Positions 1 through 8,397 of a stretch of DNA of 64,000 bases are shown here, piece by piece; the first letter of the stretch is position 1; the number at the start of each line of letters is the position of its first letter. The notes beneath the pieces were generated by a model. It saw only the letters and a list, made by a program, of their open reading frames with translations, made no database searches and had not been told where the DNA came from. The position numbers and the translations under genes are program-made. The stretch is from NCBI RefSeq assembly GCF_000374165.1, contig NZ_KB893772.1, positions 124,001 to 188,000 of the forward strand, read 5' to 3'. The stretch comes from Parafrankia elaeagni (GTDB taxonomy: Bacteria > Actinomycetota > Actinomycetes > Frankiales > Frankiaceae).

Positions 1-1
1 C

Positions 2-862
2 TGGGCCGGCGACCTCGCCACCGCCCTCGCCCTCGCCGCCGAACCCGGCGTCGGCCCCGTCGGCTACGGCGGCGACCTGTTCGTCGACGGCTCCCTCGGC
101 TCCCACACCGCCGCCCTGCGCACCCCCTACCACGACCAGCCCACCCACCACGGGCAGCTCCACCATGACGCCGACGACATCCGCGACATCGTCCTCGACG
201 CCACCGCCGCCGGCCTGCAGACCGGCTTCCACGCCATCGGCGACGCCGCCCTCGACACCGTCCTGACCGGCCTGCACGCCGCCGCCGCCCGCCTCGGCAC
301 CGCCACCGTCGCCGCCGCCCGCCACCGCGTCGAACACGCCGAACTCGCCCACCCCGACCAGATCAGCGCCATGGCCCGCCTCGGCCTCATCGCCAGCGTC
401 CAACCCGCCTTCGACGCCCGCTACGGCGGCCCCGACGGGCTCTACACCACCCGCCTCGGCCCGGCCCGCGCCACGGCCATGAACCCGTTCGCCGCCTACA
501 CCGCCGCCGGCGTCACCCTGGCCCTGTCCTCCGACAGCCCCGTCACCCCCCTCGACCCGTGGGGCGCCGTCCACGCCGCCGCCCACCACCACAACCCCGC
601 CGCCCGCATCAGCACCGCGGCCGCGTTCACCGCCGCCACCCGCGGCGGCTGGGTGGCCGCCCGCGCCGCCGCCGACGGCTCCGGGCGGCTCACCGCCGGC
701 GCCCCCGCCACCTTCGCGATCTGGGACACCCGCCCCGGCCACCGGGCCGGCACCGCCCACGCAGCCGAAGCCTCCGACGGCCCGGTGGACACGGCCGCGC
801 GCACCCGGCCGGCATGCCTGCGCACCGTGCTGCGCGGCCAGATCCTGCACGACCGGTTCTGA
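2..862 (+). CDS. Amidohydrolase family 3 (YtcJ-like), 5' end outside window
   Basis: This is the C-terminal 286 residues of a metal-dependent amidohydrolase of the YtcJ/amidohydrolase-3 type; the gene starts upstream of the window. The frame is open from base 2. It shows VDGSLGSHTAAL, a metal-ligand type HAIGD, RVEHAEL and a following SVQP motif, and a late SDSPVTPLDP segment, in the order expected for the second half of the TIM barrel of this family. The family hydrolyses amide or similar C-N bonds, but the substrate cannot be read from sequence. The partial gene stops at a TGA at 860-862 and the next gene on the same strand starts about 390 bases later, so it is probably transcribed separately. 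Confidence 0.85.
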   Translation, partial: WAGDLATALALAAEPGVGPVGYGGDLFVDGSLGSHTAALRTPYHDQPTHHGQLHHDADDIRDIVLDATAAGLQTGFHAIGDAALDTVLTGLHAAAARLGTATVAAARHRVEHAELAHPDQISAMARLGLIASVQPAFDARYGGPDGLYTTRLGPARATAMNPFAAYTAAGVTLALSSDSPVTPLDPWGAVHAAAHHHNPAARISTAAAFTAATRGGWVAARAAADGSGRLTAGAPATFAIWDTRPGHRAGTAHAAEASDGPVDTAARTRPACLRTVLRGQILHDRF

Positions 863-1252
863 CCCCGCCCGGCCGGAACCGGACCCGGTCCGGACCCGCG
901 GGACGGGGTCCGGACCGCCCTTCGGACCGCCACCACCCGCGGACACACCATCACGGCGGCGCCGTTGTCTAACGGACGGCCCGGACCCCCACCACCCGCC
1001 ACACCGGCCCAGTGACCGGCAAGGCACCGCGCGATTCGACCACACCCACCCCTCCCACGAAAGCGCCCCACCCCACCCCACCCCGAAAACCTCCTGGTAG
1101 TCCCAAACGTGGTCCCCGACTGCGGCGCAGACCGACCCGCCGCGGCACCACCCGCAGCTCACCCGGCCACACAACGCCCCCGCGCGCCCGCCCGGACAAA
1201 CCGCACACAGCCCGGGGTGCTCCCAGCCACCGCCGTGCCGGACACTGGACCG
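863..1252. other. Gene-free stretch with C-rich/G-quadruplex tract
   Basis: No convincing gene is visible in these 390 bases; the open frames read as proline/arginine low-complexity. The stretch is strongly C-rich on the plus strand. At 1066-1084 four CCCC runs are separated by single A residues, which makes four GGGG runs with one-base loops on the minus strand. The translation start of the next gene is placed after this region. Confidence 0.6.
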
Positions 1253-3868
1253 GTGACCCACGCGCCCGCCACGCCACCCCCACCACCCCACACGGCCCCG
1301 GCCGGCGCGCCCACATCCAGCAGCCCCACCCCACCCCGCCGCCCACACCGCCTGCACGGACTCCACCGGCGCCTGGCCCGCCCCACCGCCGCCACCGCCG
1401 CCGGGCTCCTGCTCTACCTCGCCTTCCCCCCCGTCGGCCTGTGGCCGCTGGCACCCCTCGCCGTCGCCCTGCTCACCCTCACCGTCCACAACCGGCCCCT
1501 ACGCGCCTCCTACGGCCTGGGCCTGCTGTTCTCCCTCGCCTTCATGCTCCCGCTGCTGCGCTTCGTCTCCTTCGTCGGCGCCGACGGCTGGATCGTCCTG
1601 TCCGCCGCCGAAGCCGCCATCCTCGCGCTCATCGCCCCCGCCACCACCCTCGCCCACCGCCTGCCCGCACCCTGGCTCTGGGCCGGCGCCGCCTGGGTGG
1701 CCCAGGAAGCCCTCCGCGGCCGCGCCCCCTTCGGCGGCTTCCCCTGGGGCCGGCTCGCCTTCAGCCAGCCCGACAGCCCCTACACCGGCCTCGCCGCGCT
1801 CGGCGGCGCCCCCCTCGTCACCTTCGCCGTGGCCACCACCGCCACCCTGCTCGCCACCACCGCGCTCACCGCCCGCCGCACACCCGCCCGCCGCATCGCG
1901 GCAGCCGCCGCCGGCGCCGCCGCCCTCACCCTCGCCGGGCTCACCGTCCCCCTGCCGACCGGACCCCAGCGCGGCACCCTGCAGGTCGCCGCCATCCAGG
2001 GCAACGTCCCCGAAGCAGGTGGCTACGACGCCCTCGGTGAAGCCTTCCAGGTCACCGCCAACCACGTCACCGGCACCGAACGCCTCGCCGCCGACGTCCG
2101 CGCCGGCCGCACCCCCCAGCCCGACCTGGTCCTGTGGCCCGAGAACTCCTCCGACATCGACCCCCTCACCAGCCCCACCGCCCACGCCGCCCTCACCCGC
2201 GCCGCCACCGCCGCCCGCGCCCCCCTGCTCATCGGCGCCGTCCTCGACGGCCCCGGCGACCGCCACGTCCGCAACGCCGGCCTCATCTGGACCACCGACG
2301 GCCCCACCGGCGCCATGTACGTCAAACGCCACCCCGTCCCCTTCGCCGAATACCTCCCCGGCCGCGCCCTCCTCGAAAAACTCGTCAGTCGCTTCGCCGA
2401 GGAAATGCCCAACGACTTCCTCGCCGGCACCGGCCACGGCGCCCTGCCCGTCGCCGGCACCACCATCGGCGACGTCATCTGCTTCGAAGTCGCCTACGAC
2501 AGCCTCGTCCGCGACAACGTCACCCGCGGCGCCGAACTCCTCGTCATCCAGACCAACAACGCATCCTTCGGCCGCAAGGGCGAAAGCGAACAACAGCTCG
2601 CCATGAGCCGGCTGCGCGCCGTCGAACACGGCCGCGCCACCGTCCAGGTCTCCACCAGCGGCGAAAGCGCCCTCATCGCCCCCGACGGCACCATCCTCAC
2701 CCAGACCGGCCTGTACGAGGCAGGCGTCCTGACCGCGCCACTGCCCCTGCGCACCAGCCACACCCTCGCCACCCGGCTCGGTATCGTCCCGGAGGTGGTG
2801 CTCACCGCACTCGGGGCACTCGCCATGATCGCCGGACTGGCTCACGGTCGACGCGCCCGCCGCCGCACCGACCCGACCGCCGCCCCGACAGACGGCAACA
2901 ACCCTCCGACCAGCACCGGCGACACCCAGCACCCCGTCGAGACGCCCCAGCCCGCCGCCGGCCCCGACCAGAAAAGGAGAGGCGTGGAAGCCACCCGCGT
3001 CGTCGTCTGCGTCCCGACCTACAACGAACGGGACAACCTGCCGGACACCACGCGCCGGCTCCGCACGGCGAACCCCGCGGTCGACCTGCTCGTCATCGAC
3101 GACGCCAGCCCGGACGGCACCGGACAGATCGCCGACGAGCTCGCCGCCGGCGACAGCCACATCCACGTGCTGCACCGCGACGGCAAATCCGGCCTCGGCT
3201 CCGCCTACATAGCCGGTTTCACCTGGGCCCTGCAGCACGGCTACGACATCATCGTCGAAATGGACGCCGACGGTTCCCACCAGCCCGAACAGCTACCCAG
3301 GCTGCTCGACGGCCTCACCGGGGCCGACATCGCGATCGGATCCCGCTGGATCCCCGGCGGCACCGTCCACAACTGGCCCCGCAGCCGACTCGTCCTGTCC
3401 CGCGGCGCCAACGCCTACGTCCGCGCCGCCCTCGGTGTGCCCCTGCACGACGCCACCGCCGGCTTCCGCGCCTACCGCGCCGACGTGCTGCGCGCCCGCG
3501 ACCTCGACCAGGTCGCCTCCCAGGGCTACTGCTTCCAGGTCGACCTCGCCTGGCGCGCCTGGCAGGCCGGATTCCGCGTCATCGAGGTTCCCATCGACTT
3601 CGTCGAACGCGAACGCGGCGCCTCGAAGATGAGCCGCGCGATCGTCGCCGAGGGCTTCTGGCGGGTCGGCTGGTGGGCCCTGACGTCCCGCCGCCGCGGC
3701 CCCGCCCGCACCCCGCGGGCAGCCCAGGCCACCGTCCCACCCGCCGTGTCGACCATCCCCACCCCGGCCCCGCCCGGCGACCCCGCGTCCACCCCGGCCG
3801 CCGCCGACCAGGCGCCTACCGCTGACACCGGTCAACCGCCGACGAACGCCCCCGCCGGGCGCTCCTGA
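1253..3868 (+). CDS. lnt-ppm1: Apolipoprotein N-acyltransferase fused to polyprenol-phosphate mannosyltransferase
   Basis: This 871-residue protein joins two envelope enzymes. The N-terminal half has hydrophobic segments followed by a nitrilase-fold domain with the Lnt active-site set: glutamate in WPENSSD, lysine and glutamate in YVKRHPVPFAEYLP, cysteine and glutamate in DVICFEVAYD. It should add the third acyl chain to lipoproteins in the membrane. After a polar linker (about residues 550-580) comes a GT2 glycosyltransferase domain with PTYNERDN, VIDDASPDGTG and MDADGSH, expected to transfer mannose from GDP-mannose to polyprenyl phosphate. Mycobacterium tuberculosis Ppm1 has the same two-domain order. 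The GTG at 1253 is preferred because the longer frame adds only low-complexity residues; a GTG at 1109 is possible. The C-terminal tail of about 50 residues is proline/alanine-rich. A long palindrome follows the stop. Confidence 0.93.
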   Translation: MTHAPATPPPPPHTAPAGAPTSSSPTPPRRPHRLHGLHRRLARPTAATAAGLLLYLAFPPVGLWPLAPLAVALLTLTVHNRPLRASYGLGLLFSLAFMLPLLRFVSFVGADGWIVLSAAEAAILALIAPATTLAHRLPAPWLWAGAAWVAQEALRGRAPFGGFPWGRLAFSQPDSPYTGLAALGGAPLVTFAVATTATLLATTALTARRTPARRIAAAAAGAAALTLAGLTVPLPTGPQRGTLQVAAIQGNVPEAGGYDALGEAFQVTANHVTGTERLAADVRAGRTPQPDLVLWPENSSDIDPLTSPTAHAALTRAATAARAPLLIGAVLDGPGDRHVRNAGLIWTTDGPTGAMYVKRHPVPFAEYLPGRALLEKLVSRFAEEMPNDFLAGTGHGALPVAGTTIGDVICFEVAYDSLVRDNVTRGAELLVIQTNNASFGRKGESEQQLAMSRLRAVEHGRATVQVSTSGESALIAPDGTILTQTGLYEAGVLTAPLPLRTSHTLATRLGIVPEVVLTALGALAMIAGLAHGRRARRRTDPTAAPTDGNNPPTSTGDTQHPVETPQPAAGPDQKRRGVEATRVVVCVPTYNERDNLPDTTRRLRTANPAVDLLVIDDASPDGTGQIADELAAGDSHIHVLHRDGKSGLGSAYIAGFTWALQHGYDIIVEMDADGSHQPEQLPRLLDGLTGADIAIGSRWIPGGTVHNWPRSRLVLSRGANAYVRAALGVPLHDATAGFRAYRADVLRARDLDQVASQGYCFQVDLAWRAWQAGFRVIEVPIDFVERERGASKMSRAIVAEGFWRVGWWALTSRRRGPARTPRAAQATVPPAVSTIPTPAPPGDPASTPAAADQAPTADTGQPPTNAPAGRS

Positions 3869-3962
3869 ACCACCGGGCGCCCCACGGACGGCCTTCCGCC
3901 CGCCTGCCGCGCCCCGGCCCCACCGGAAGAAGACGCCCGAGGCCCGCCCGGGCCTCGGGCCC

Positions 3963-4017
3963 CGACATGCGTCGAGGGGGCGACAACGTAACGTTGTCGC
4001 CCCCTCGACGCATGTCG
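3963..4017. terminator. Perfect 27-bp inverted repeat with 1-nt centre, bidirectional terminator
   Basis: Bases 3963-3989 and 3991-4017 are perfect reverse complements around a single A at 3990. It lies between the converging lnt-ppm1 and rbpA genes, so it probably ends transcription from both sides. There is no U-tract, which is usual for high-GC actinobacterial terminators. The stem is exceptionally long and the loop is close to zero. Confidence 0.75.
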
Positions 4018-4033
4018 ACGAGCCTGACCGACA

Positions 4034-4089
4034 GTGCCTGGTCGAGATCACAACCGACCAGGCACGGCAGGCCCGCTAGGGGCCTGCCG
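4034..4089. terminator. Two adjacent hairpins downstream of rbpA
   Basis: An 11-bp stem (4034-4044 with 4055-4065, loop 10) is followed directly by a 10-bp stem (4065-4074 with 4080-4089, loop 5). Both lie just past the rbpA stop codon and before the long palindrome, so rbpA appears to end in a stack of three hairpins. Confidence 0.55.
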
Positions 4090-4106
4090 CCATCGGTGGC
4101 GTCTCC

Positions 4107-4457
4107 CTAGGCGGACCGGCGGTCCGCCCCGGTGCCCCGCAGCACCGCGAGCCGCTCAGCGAGGACCTCTTCCAGATCGTCCGTCGTACGACGCTCCATC
4201 AGCATGTCCCAGTGGGTCCGCGGCGGCTTGCTCTTCTTCGGCTCGGGCCGTTCACCGTCCACAATCACCGAAGCCGCCCCGCACACCCGACACTCCCACA
4301 CCGACGGCACCTCGGCCTCGGCCGCGAACGGCATGGTGAACTGGTGCCCGTTCGGGCAGTCGTACGACGCTGTCTGCCGCGGGGCAAGCTCCGTGCTGCG
4401 GTCAGTCTCGTAGGACACTGCACCGAGACGGCTGCCCCGCAGAATGCGCTCGCCCAT
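4107..4457 (-). CDS. rbpA: RNA polymerase-binding protein RbpA
   Basis: This 116-residue protein matches RbpA, the actinobacterial factor that binds the sigma subunit and RNA polymerase and stabilises the open promoter complex. It starts with MGERILRGSRLGAVSYETDR, the conserved N-terminal tail, followed by a zinc-ribbon-like core with YDCPNGHQF and WECRVCG. The C-terminal basic and sigma-interacting region contains KPPRTHWDMLMERR and a leucine-rich helix. The ATG at 4455-4457 begins exactly at the conserved N-terminus; the longer upstream frame is not RbpA. It converges on lnt-ppm1 and is divergent from the next gene, so it should have its own promoter in 4458-4599. Confidence 0.95.
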   Translation of the reverse strand: MGERILRGSRLGAVSYETDRSTELAPRQTASYDCPNGHQFTMPFAAEAEVPSVWECRVCGAASVIVDGERPEPKKSKPPRTHWDMLMERRTTDDLEEVLAERLAVLRGTGADRRSA

Positions 4458-4599
4458 ATGACTCCTCAGAGCGTCGTGGCGTGTTGACCTCAACCGAGTC
4501 CAACGTACGAACAAGCGAAGTCGTTCCCACCCCGGAAGGCCAGGTAACGAGATCGTGATCACACTACGTGTTCCCTCGACCGCAAAGGATACACGCCGG

Positions 4600-5058
4600 G
4601 TGACCAGTCGGGCCCAGATCCTGCTGAACGGCATCGCACGCTCCGCCGTCGGACTCACCGCCATCACCAGACCCGTCCCGATCATCCGCCTCGCAGGCGT
4701 CGACCGTGTGACAGCTGAGAAAATTGCCTGGCTCGCGCGTATCGCCGGGATCCGGGACCTCGCCCTCGGCGTCGGCCTGCTGCACGCACAGGCGACCCAT
4801 CGACCCACCCGGGCCTGGCTCGTGGCCGGGATGTGCGCCGACACCGCCGACACCGCGGCGTTCGCCCACGCCGTCGCCCACCGCCAGCTCCCGCCCGCCG
4901 GCGGAACTCTCATGACCGCCGCGGCCGCCGGCGGAGCCGCGCTCGCCGCCGCCACGCTGCGCACCGCCCACCGCGAGCACAACGACGACCGTACCCACAA
5001 CGATCATGCCCGTGACGATGACGCCCGCGCAGAACAAACCGGCGCGACGTCGCGTTGA
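4600..5058 (+). CDS. Small membrane-type protein of unknown function (DUF4267-like)
   Basis: This is a predicted 152-residue protein of no certain function. The first 40 residues include SRAQILLNGIARSAVGL; moderately hydrophobic helices follow (IAGIRDLALGVGLLHA, AWLVAGMCADTADTAAFAHAV and an alanine-rich helix), then a highly charged Asp/His/Arg tail. The pattern resembles small actinobacterial proteins of the DUF4267 kind, a weak assignment. The GTG at 4600 is chosen because AAAGGA lies about 10 bases upstream; a GTG at 4555 is an alternative. It is divergent from rbpA and lies about 50 bases before msrB, so the two could be co-transcribed. Confidence 0.6.
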   Translation: MTSRAQILLNGIARSAVGLTAITRPVPIIRLAGVDRVTAEKIAWLARIAGIRDLALGVGLLHAQATHRPTRAWLVAGMCADTADTAAFAHAVAHRQLPPAGGTLMTAAAAGGAALAAATLRTAHREHNDDRTHNDHARDDDARAEQTGATSR

Positions 5059-5106
5059 CACGCACTGAGCCGTCACCGAACTGACCCGTATCCGAAAGGA
5101 CACGAC

Positions 5107-5556
5107 GTGAGCGACAAGCAGGCCACCGGCAAGGTCGTCCGCAGCGACAGCGAGTGGCGCGAGCTGCTCGGCCCCGACCGCTACGCGATCCTGCGCCAGG
5201 CCGCCACCGAGGCCCCCTTCAGCGGTGCCTACACCTACGACAAGGCAGACGGCACCTACCACTGCGGCGCCTGCGACGCGCCCCTGTTCATCTCCGACAC
5301 GAAGTACGACTCCGGGTCGGGCTGGCCCAGCTTCTACCAGCCGGTCACGCCCGACGCCGTCGCCCTCGTCGAGGACCGCGCGCACGGCATGGTCCGCACC
5401 GAGGTCCGCTGTGCCCGCTGCGACTCCCACCTCGGCCATGTCTTCGACGACGGGCCCGCCCCCACCGGGCAGCGCTACTGCATGAACAGCCTCGCGCTCA
5501 ACCTCGACGCCTCCGACGGCAGCACCGGGGCCGGGACCGGGACCGGGACCGACTGA
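5107..5556 (+). CDS. msrB: Peptide-methionine (R)-S-oxide reductase
   Basis: MsrB reduces the R form of methionine sulfoxide in proteins, repairing oxidative damage in the cytoplasm. The 149-residue product has both zinc-binding CxxC pairs (CGAC near residue 49 and CARC near 99), the conserved GSGWPSFYQP segment, the SHLGHVFDDGP motif and the catalytic cysteine in RYCMNS. The GTG start at 5107 follows GAAAGGA at a good distance. The last 15 residues are a Gly/Thr repeat (GTGTGT) from a short repeat in the DNA. No msrA is visible in the window. Confidence 0.95.
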   Translation: MSDKQATGKVVRSDSEWRELLGPDRYAILRQAATEAPFSGAYTYDKADGTYHCGACDAPLFISDTKYDSGSGWPSFYQPVTPDAVALVEDRAHGMVRTEVRCARCDSHLGHVFDDGPAPTGQRYCMNSLALNLDASDGSTGAGTGTGTD

Positions 5557-5608
5557 GCCCGCCGACATCCGCCCTGGGCGGTTGGTAGGGGCGGCCGAGA
5601 CCGGGCAT

Positions 5609-5630
5609 GTCAACCACTCACGTCAACCAC
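5609..5630 (+). repeat. Short direct repeat GTCAACCAC x2 downstream of msrB
   Basis: GTCAACCAC occurs at 5609-5617 and again at 5622-5630, 13 bases apart, between msrB and the DUF4262 gene. It shares the GTCAAC half-site with the palindromes at 6561, 6791 and 17377, but lacks the GTTGA arm, so it may be unrelated. Confidence 0.35.
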
Positions 5631-5732
5631 CGTGATCCCATCAAGATCCACAGTCACGGATCCGGTCAGGCCGCCCGATCACCCACCGGGGCCCGCATAC
5701 GGTTCACCCACCCCACAGACTGAGGTGAACCC

Positions 5733-6398
5733 ATGACCCCCGGCCACCACCACCGCCCCGACGACCACGCCTGCTGCCCCGGTTGCGACGTTCCGGACGA
5801 CGACCCCGCCGCCATCGCCGCGTTCATCGCCGAGCAGGACGCCTGGCTCGCCGACACGATCCGCAGTTACGGGTGGGCCGTGCAGTCCGTGCTCGACGAC
5901 GGCCCCGAGCATCCGCCGTACGCCTACACCATCGGGCTGCACGCCTTCGATCACCACCCGGAACTGCTTGTCAGCGGCCTCCCCGGCACGTCGTCCGCCA
6001 GGATCCTCAACCTGCTGGGGGAGCGGGTGCGTCACCACGAGCGCCTCAGCGCCGGCCAGCGGCTGACCCTCGCACCCCTGCTGACCATCGAGCTGCGGTC
6101 CATCACCCCGCTGGCCAGTGACCAGCTGCTCCTCGGCGCGAACCACCTCTATCGCGATCCGGACGGCCCGGCCGTTCCCGCCCTGCAGGCCATCTGGGCC
6201 GATGGGAGGGGGCGCCTGCCATGGGAGCCCGCCGCGCTGCACCGCGGCGGGCAGCCTCTCGCCACGGCACCACCAGCGGAACACGGCACCACCGGCGACC
6301 TGGTGTGGCACTTTCCCGGCCGGCCAGGTCGAGCTGTCCGAGGGCCGGCCAGGCCGCTGCGCCTGCCACGTCCGCGCCGTCCTCCCGAGATCCGCTGA
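5733..6398 (+). CDS. DUF4262 domain protein
   Basis: This 221-residue protein carries a DUF4262 domain at about residues 30-160: IRSYGWAVQSVLDD, then PPYAYTIGLHAFDHHPELLVSGLP and an LLGERVRHHERL helix, ending with AIWADGRGRLPWEP. The family's biochemical role is not known; members are common in actinobacteria. The N-terminus is rich in His, Asp and Cys (HHHRPDDHACCPGCD), which could bind metal. The last 30 residues are Arg/Pro-rich and do not look like a folded domain. A 3' frameshift is possible but not provable here. It stands alone between msrB and the AT-rich repeat region. Confidence 0.75.
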   Translation: MTPGHHHRPDDHACCPGCDVPDDDPAAIAAFIAEQDAWLADTIRSYGWAVQSVLDDGPEHPPYAYTIGLHAFDHHPELLVSGLPGTSSARILNLLGERVRHHERLSAGQRLTLAPLLTIELRSITPLASDQLLLGANHLYRDPDGPAVPALQAIWADGRGRLPWEPAALHRGGQPLATAPPAEHGTTGDLVWHFPGRPGRAVRGPARPLRLPRPRRPPEIR

Positions 6399-6506
6399 AC
6401 CGTGCCGACCAGCTGCCGCTGCGGACTTAACCGGCCGGGTGGCGCAGAACCCCTCGAGGCAGCGGGACCATCGAAAAGTTCTCTTTTGGAGAGGGTTCCT
6501 GTTCCG

Positions 6507-6544
6507 ATTTGATCTTGTTTTGAATGTGACGATCAAGATCAAAT
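6507..6544. repeat. 11-bp inverted repeat in AT-rich spacer
   Basis: Bases 6507-6517 and 6534-6544 are perfect reverse complements (left arm ATTTGATCTTG) separated by 16 bases. The right arm is the beginning of the 50-bp dispersed repeat. The segment is markedly AT-rich compared with its surroundings. It could be a terminator for the DUF4262 gene or part of a protein-binding site. Confidence 0.5.
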
Positions 6545-6582
6545 TTTGTCAGGCCAGGTTGTCAACACCGTTGATTATCTTG
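6533..6582 (+). repeat. 50-bp dispersed repeat, copy 1
   Basis: This aligns without gaps to 17349-17398, with 38 of 50 bases identical by hand count. It opens with TCAAGATCA and closes with GTCAACACCGTTGAT followed by TATCTTG. The ends CAAGAT and ATCTTG are inverted repeats of each other, and the GTCAAC/GTTGAT core is an internal dyad. It lies between the DUF4262 and TetR genes. See the finding on this repeat. Confidence 0.7.
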
Positions 6583-6790
6583 GTCATCCGACCCACCGGA
6601 CGAACACCGCCGCCATCCGCCCGCACCGCAACCACCGCGGAGCCCGCCCCCACAAGGCCGGCCGCGCCGCGCCGGAAAGTCGCCGGCCGAGAGTCGGGAG
6701 TGGCGTATATCCCGGACATGACACCCTCTCCCCCACCAGTCGCGGATCCGCCCCACCCACCCCTTGATCAAGTATGGGCGTGGTCGCGGC

Positions 6791-6828
6791 GTCAACAACG
6801 TTGACCACAGCGTGGGCACAGGTAAGAT
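6791..6828 (+). promoter_or_regulatory. Promoter of the TetR gene with overlapping operator-like palindrome
   Basis: GTCAACAACGTTGAC at 6791-6805 has perfect 6-bp arms and overlaps a -35 box TTGACC (6801-6806). A -10 box TAAGAT (6823-6828) follows after 16 bases. Transcription would begin about 7-9 bases later, at or next to the GTG start at 6837, so the transcript is probably leaderless. A palindrome over the -35 box of a TetR gene suggests self-repression. Confidence 0.6.
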
Positions 6829-6836
6829 CAGAACCC

Positions 6837-7523
6837 GTGACAGCAGCGGACGACGATGAGCAGGCACCTCGCAGGGGCGCACCGGCTCCCCCGCAGCGCA
6901 CGCCCCGCGGCACGCTGTCCCGGGAGGTCCTGCTTGACGCGGCGATGGAGATCGTGCGGATCGGCGGGGCCGACGCCTTCAGCATGCGGGCGCTCGGCGG
7001 CCGTCTCGACGTCGACCCGACGGCCTTCTACCGCCACTTCCGCACCAAGAACGAACTGCTCGACGCGCTGGCCGACATTCTGATCGAGGGCGACGAGCCG
7101 CTGCCGGCGACTGGCGACGCCCGGGCGGACCTGCGGGCGAGCCTGCACCAGTTGCGTCACTCGCTGTTGCGTCATCCGACGATGGCCGCCGTCATCCTGC
7201 GCCGGCCGCCGGGGGGCCGCGCCTACTGGGCACGTGCCAACCACGCCCTGGGGCTGCTACGCGGGATGGGTCTGAGCCCCGAGGAGGCCACCGCGCTCTA
7301 CCAGACACTGCTGTTCTACTGCCTGGGCCATGTCCTGTCCGAGGCGCGCGCCGTGGCGGCCGCGGTCGCCCGGGACCGCCGGCCCGGCACGCCCACCTCG
7401 ACGTTCAATCCCCCGGCCCACCAGCTGCCCGACCTGGCTGCGGCCGTGCCGTTCCTGCGCTCCGACACCCGCACCCAGTTCGACACCGGCCTGGACCTGA
7501 TCATGCGAGCGGCACCCGCATGA
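6837..7523 (+). CDS. TetR family transcriptional regulator
   Basis: This is a 228-residue TetR-type repressor. The DNA-binding helices lie at about residues 25-70: GTLSREVLLDAAMEIVRIGG, then FSMRALGGRLDVDPTAFYRHF, then RTKNELLDALAD. The C-terminal ligand domain is helical and resembles the TetR_C set with PTMAAVIL and GLSPEEATALYQTLLFYCLG. The start at 6837 fits the promoter spacing; an upstream ATG at 6774 would place the promoter inside the gene. It stands alone, with about 250 bases before fchA, so its targets may include itself and other sites with the same palindrome (6561, 17377). The ligand is unknown. Confidence 0.88.
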   Translation: MTAADDDEQAPRRGAPAPPQRTPRGTLSREVLLDAAMEIVRIGGADAFSMRALGGRLDVDPTAFYRHFRTKNELLDALADILIEGDEPLPATGDARADLRASLHQLRHSLLRHPTMAAVILRRPPGGRAYWARANHALGLLRGMGLSPEEATALYQTLLFYCLGHVLSEARAVAAAVARDRRPGTPTSTFNPPAHQLPDLAAAVPFLRSDTRTQFDTGLDLIMRAAPA

Positions 7524-7773
7524 TCAGGCCGCGCGGGATGCGGGCCCGGCCCGCATCCCCCGTGCCGCGGGCCGGCAGCAGGGCGTCGGGGGACATCGAG
7601 CGGCACGGGTCACAAAACCGCCCTCGGCCGGCGCGGAGCGGCCCTCTCGCACCCCGGGTGGCGATCCACTTGCTACGGTGCACTCCGGCCAGCGTCGGTG
7701 TGCTGCGGGGGGCAATGCACCCGGACGGCAGTGCACACGGACATGGACCTTGAACGAGGGGGAGTCGGAGACG

Positions 7774-8397
7774 ATGGCGGACGAGACGCTCGACGGGTTC
7801 CTCGAGGCGCTCGCCTCGGCGGCCCCCGCACCCGGCGGCGGTGCGGCGGCGGCGGTCCAGGTCGCGCTCGGCGCTTCCCTGGTGAGCATGGTCGCCAACC
7901 TCACCATCGGCAAGCCCCGCTACGCCGAGCACGAGGCGACGATGATCGGCGCCCGCGACGAGGCGACCCGCCTGCGCCGTGACGCCCTCGCGCTGGCCGA
8001 CGCCGACGCGGTGGCCTTCACCGCCGTGACCGACGCCTACCGGCTTCCCAAGGAGACCGTGCAGGACAAGGCGGCCCGCACCGCCGCGATCCAGCAGGCG
8101 CTGATCGGCGCGGCCGAGGTGCCGCTGCGCACCGCCGCCGCGGCCGCCGAGGTCGTCGGCCTGTGCCAGCGCATCCTCGACGGTGCCAACGTCAACGTCC
8201 TGTCGGATGTGGCCGTGGCTGCCGCGAGCGCCCGCGCGGCGCTGGACTCGGCGGCGATCAACGTCCGGATCAACCTGGCGTCGATGACCGACGCGGCCAC
8301 CCGCGACGCGACCGCCGCCGAGCTGGACAAGTACCTGTCGTCACTGGCCGGCGCGGACAGTGTGGTGCGCGCCGTGGGAGATCGGATCGGGTCATGA
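7774..8397 (+). CDS. fchA: Cyclodeaminase/cyclohydrolase family protein (methenyl-THF cyclohydrolase type)
   Basis: This 207-residue protein belongs to the FTCD_C family, which includes formiminotetrahydrofolate cyclodeaminase and the stand-alone methenyltetrahydrofolate cyclohydrolase FchA. It has the N-terminal glycine-rich [14 protein letters not shown] loop, [15 protein letters not shown], a [18 protein letters not shown] stretch and the helical C-terminal half with [19 protein letters not shown]. The start at 7774 follows GAGGGGGA. Its stop overlaps the ATG of the FolD-like gene (ATGA at 8394-8397), so the two are translationally coupled. With that partner, hydrolysis of methenyl-THF to 10-formyl-THF is the likely reaction. 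Confidence 0.88.
   Translation: MADETLDGFLEALASAAPAPGGGAAAAVQVALGASLVSMVANLTIGKPRYAEHEATMIGARDEATRLRRDALALADADAVAFTAVTDAYRLPKETVQDKAARTAAIQQALIGAAEVPLRTAAAAAEVVGLCQRILDGANVNVLSDVAVAAASARAALDSAAINVRINLASMTDAATRDATAAELDKYLSSLAGADSVVRAVGDRIGS

Noticed and set aside
1012-1252. Earlier start for Lnt-Ppm1 and other frames in the C-rich tract
   Set aside because: The residues added are Pro/Arg/Thr low-complexity encoded by the CCCC-rich tract, with no membrane or signal character.
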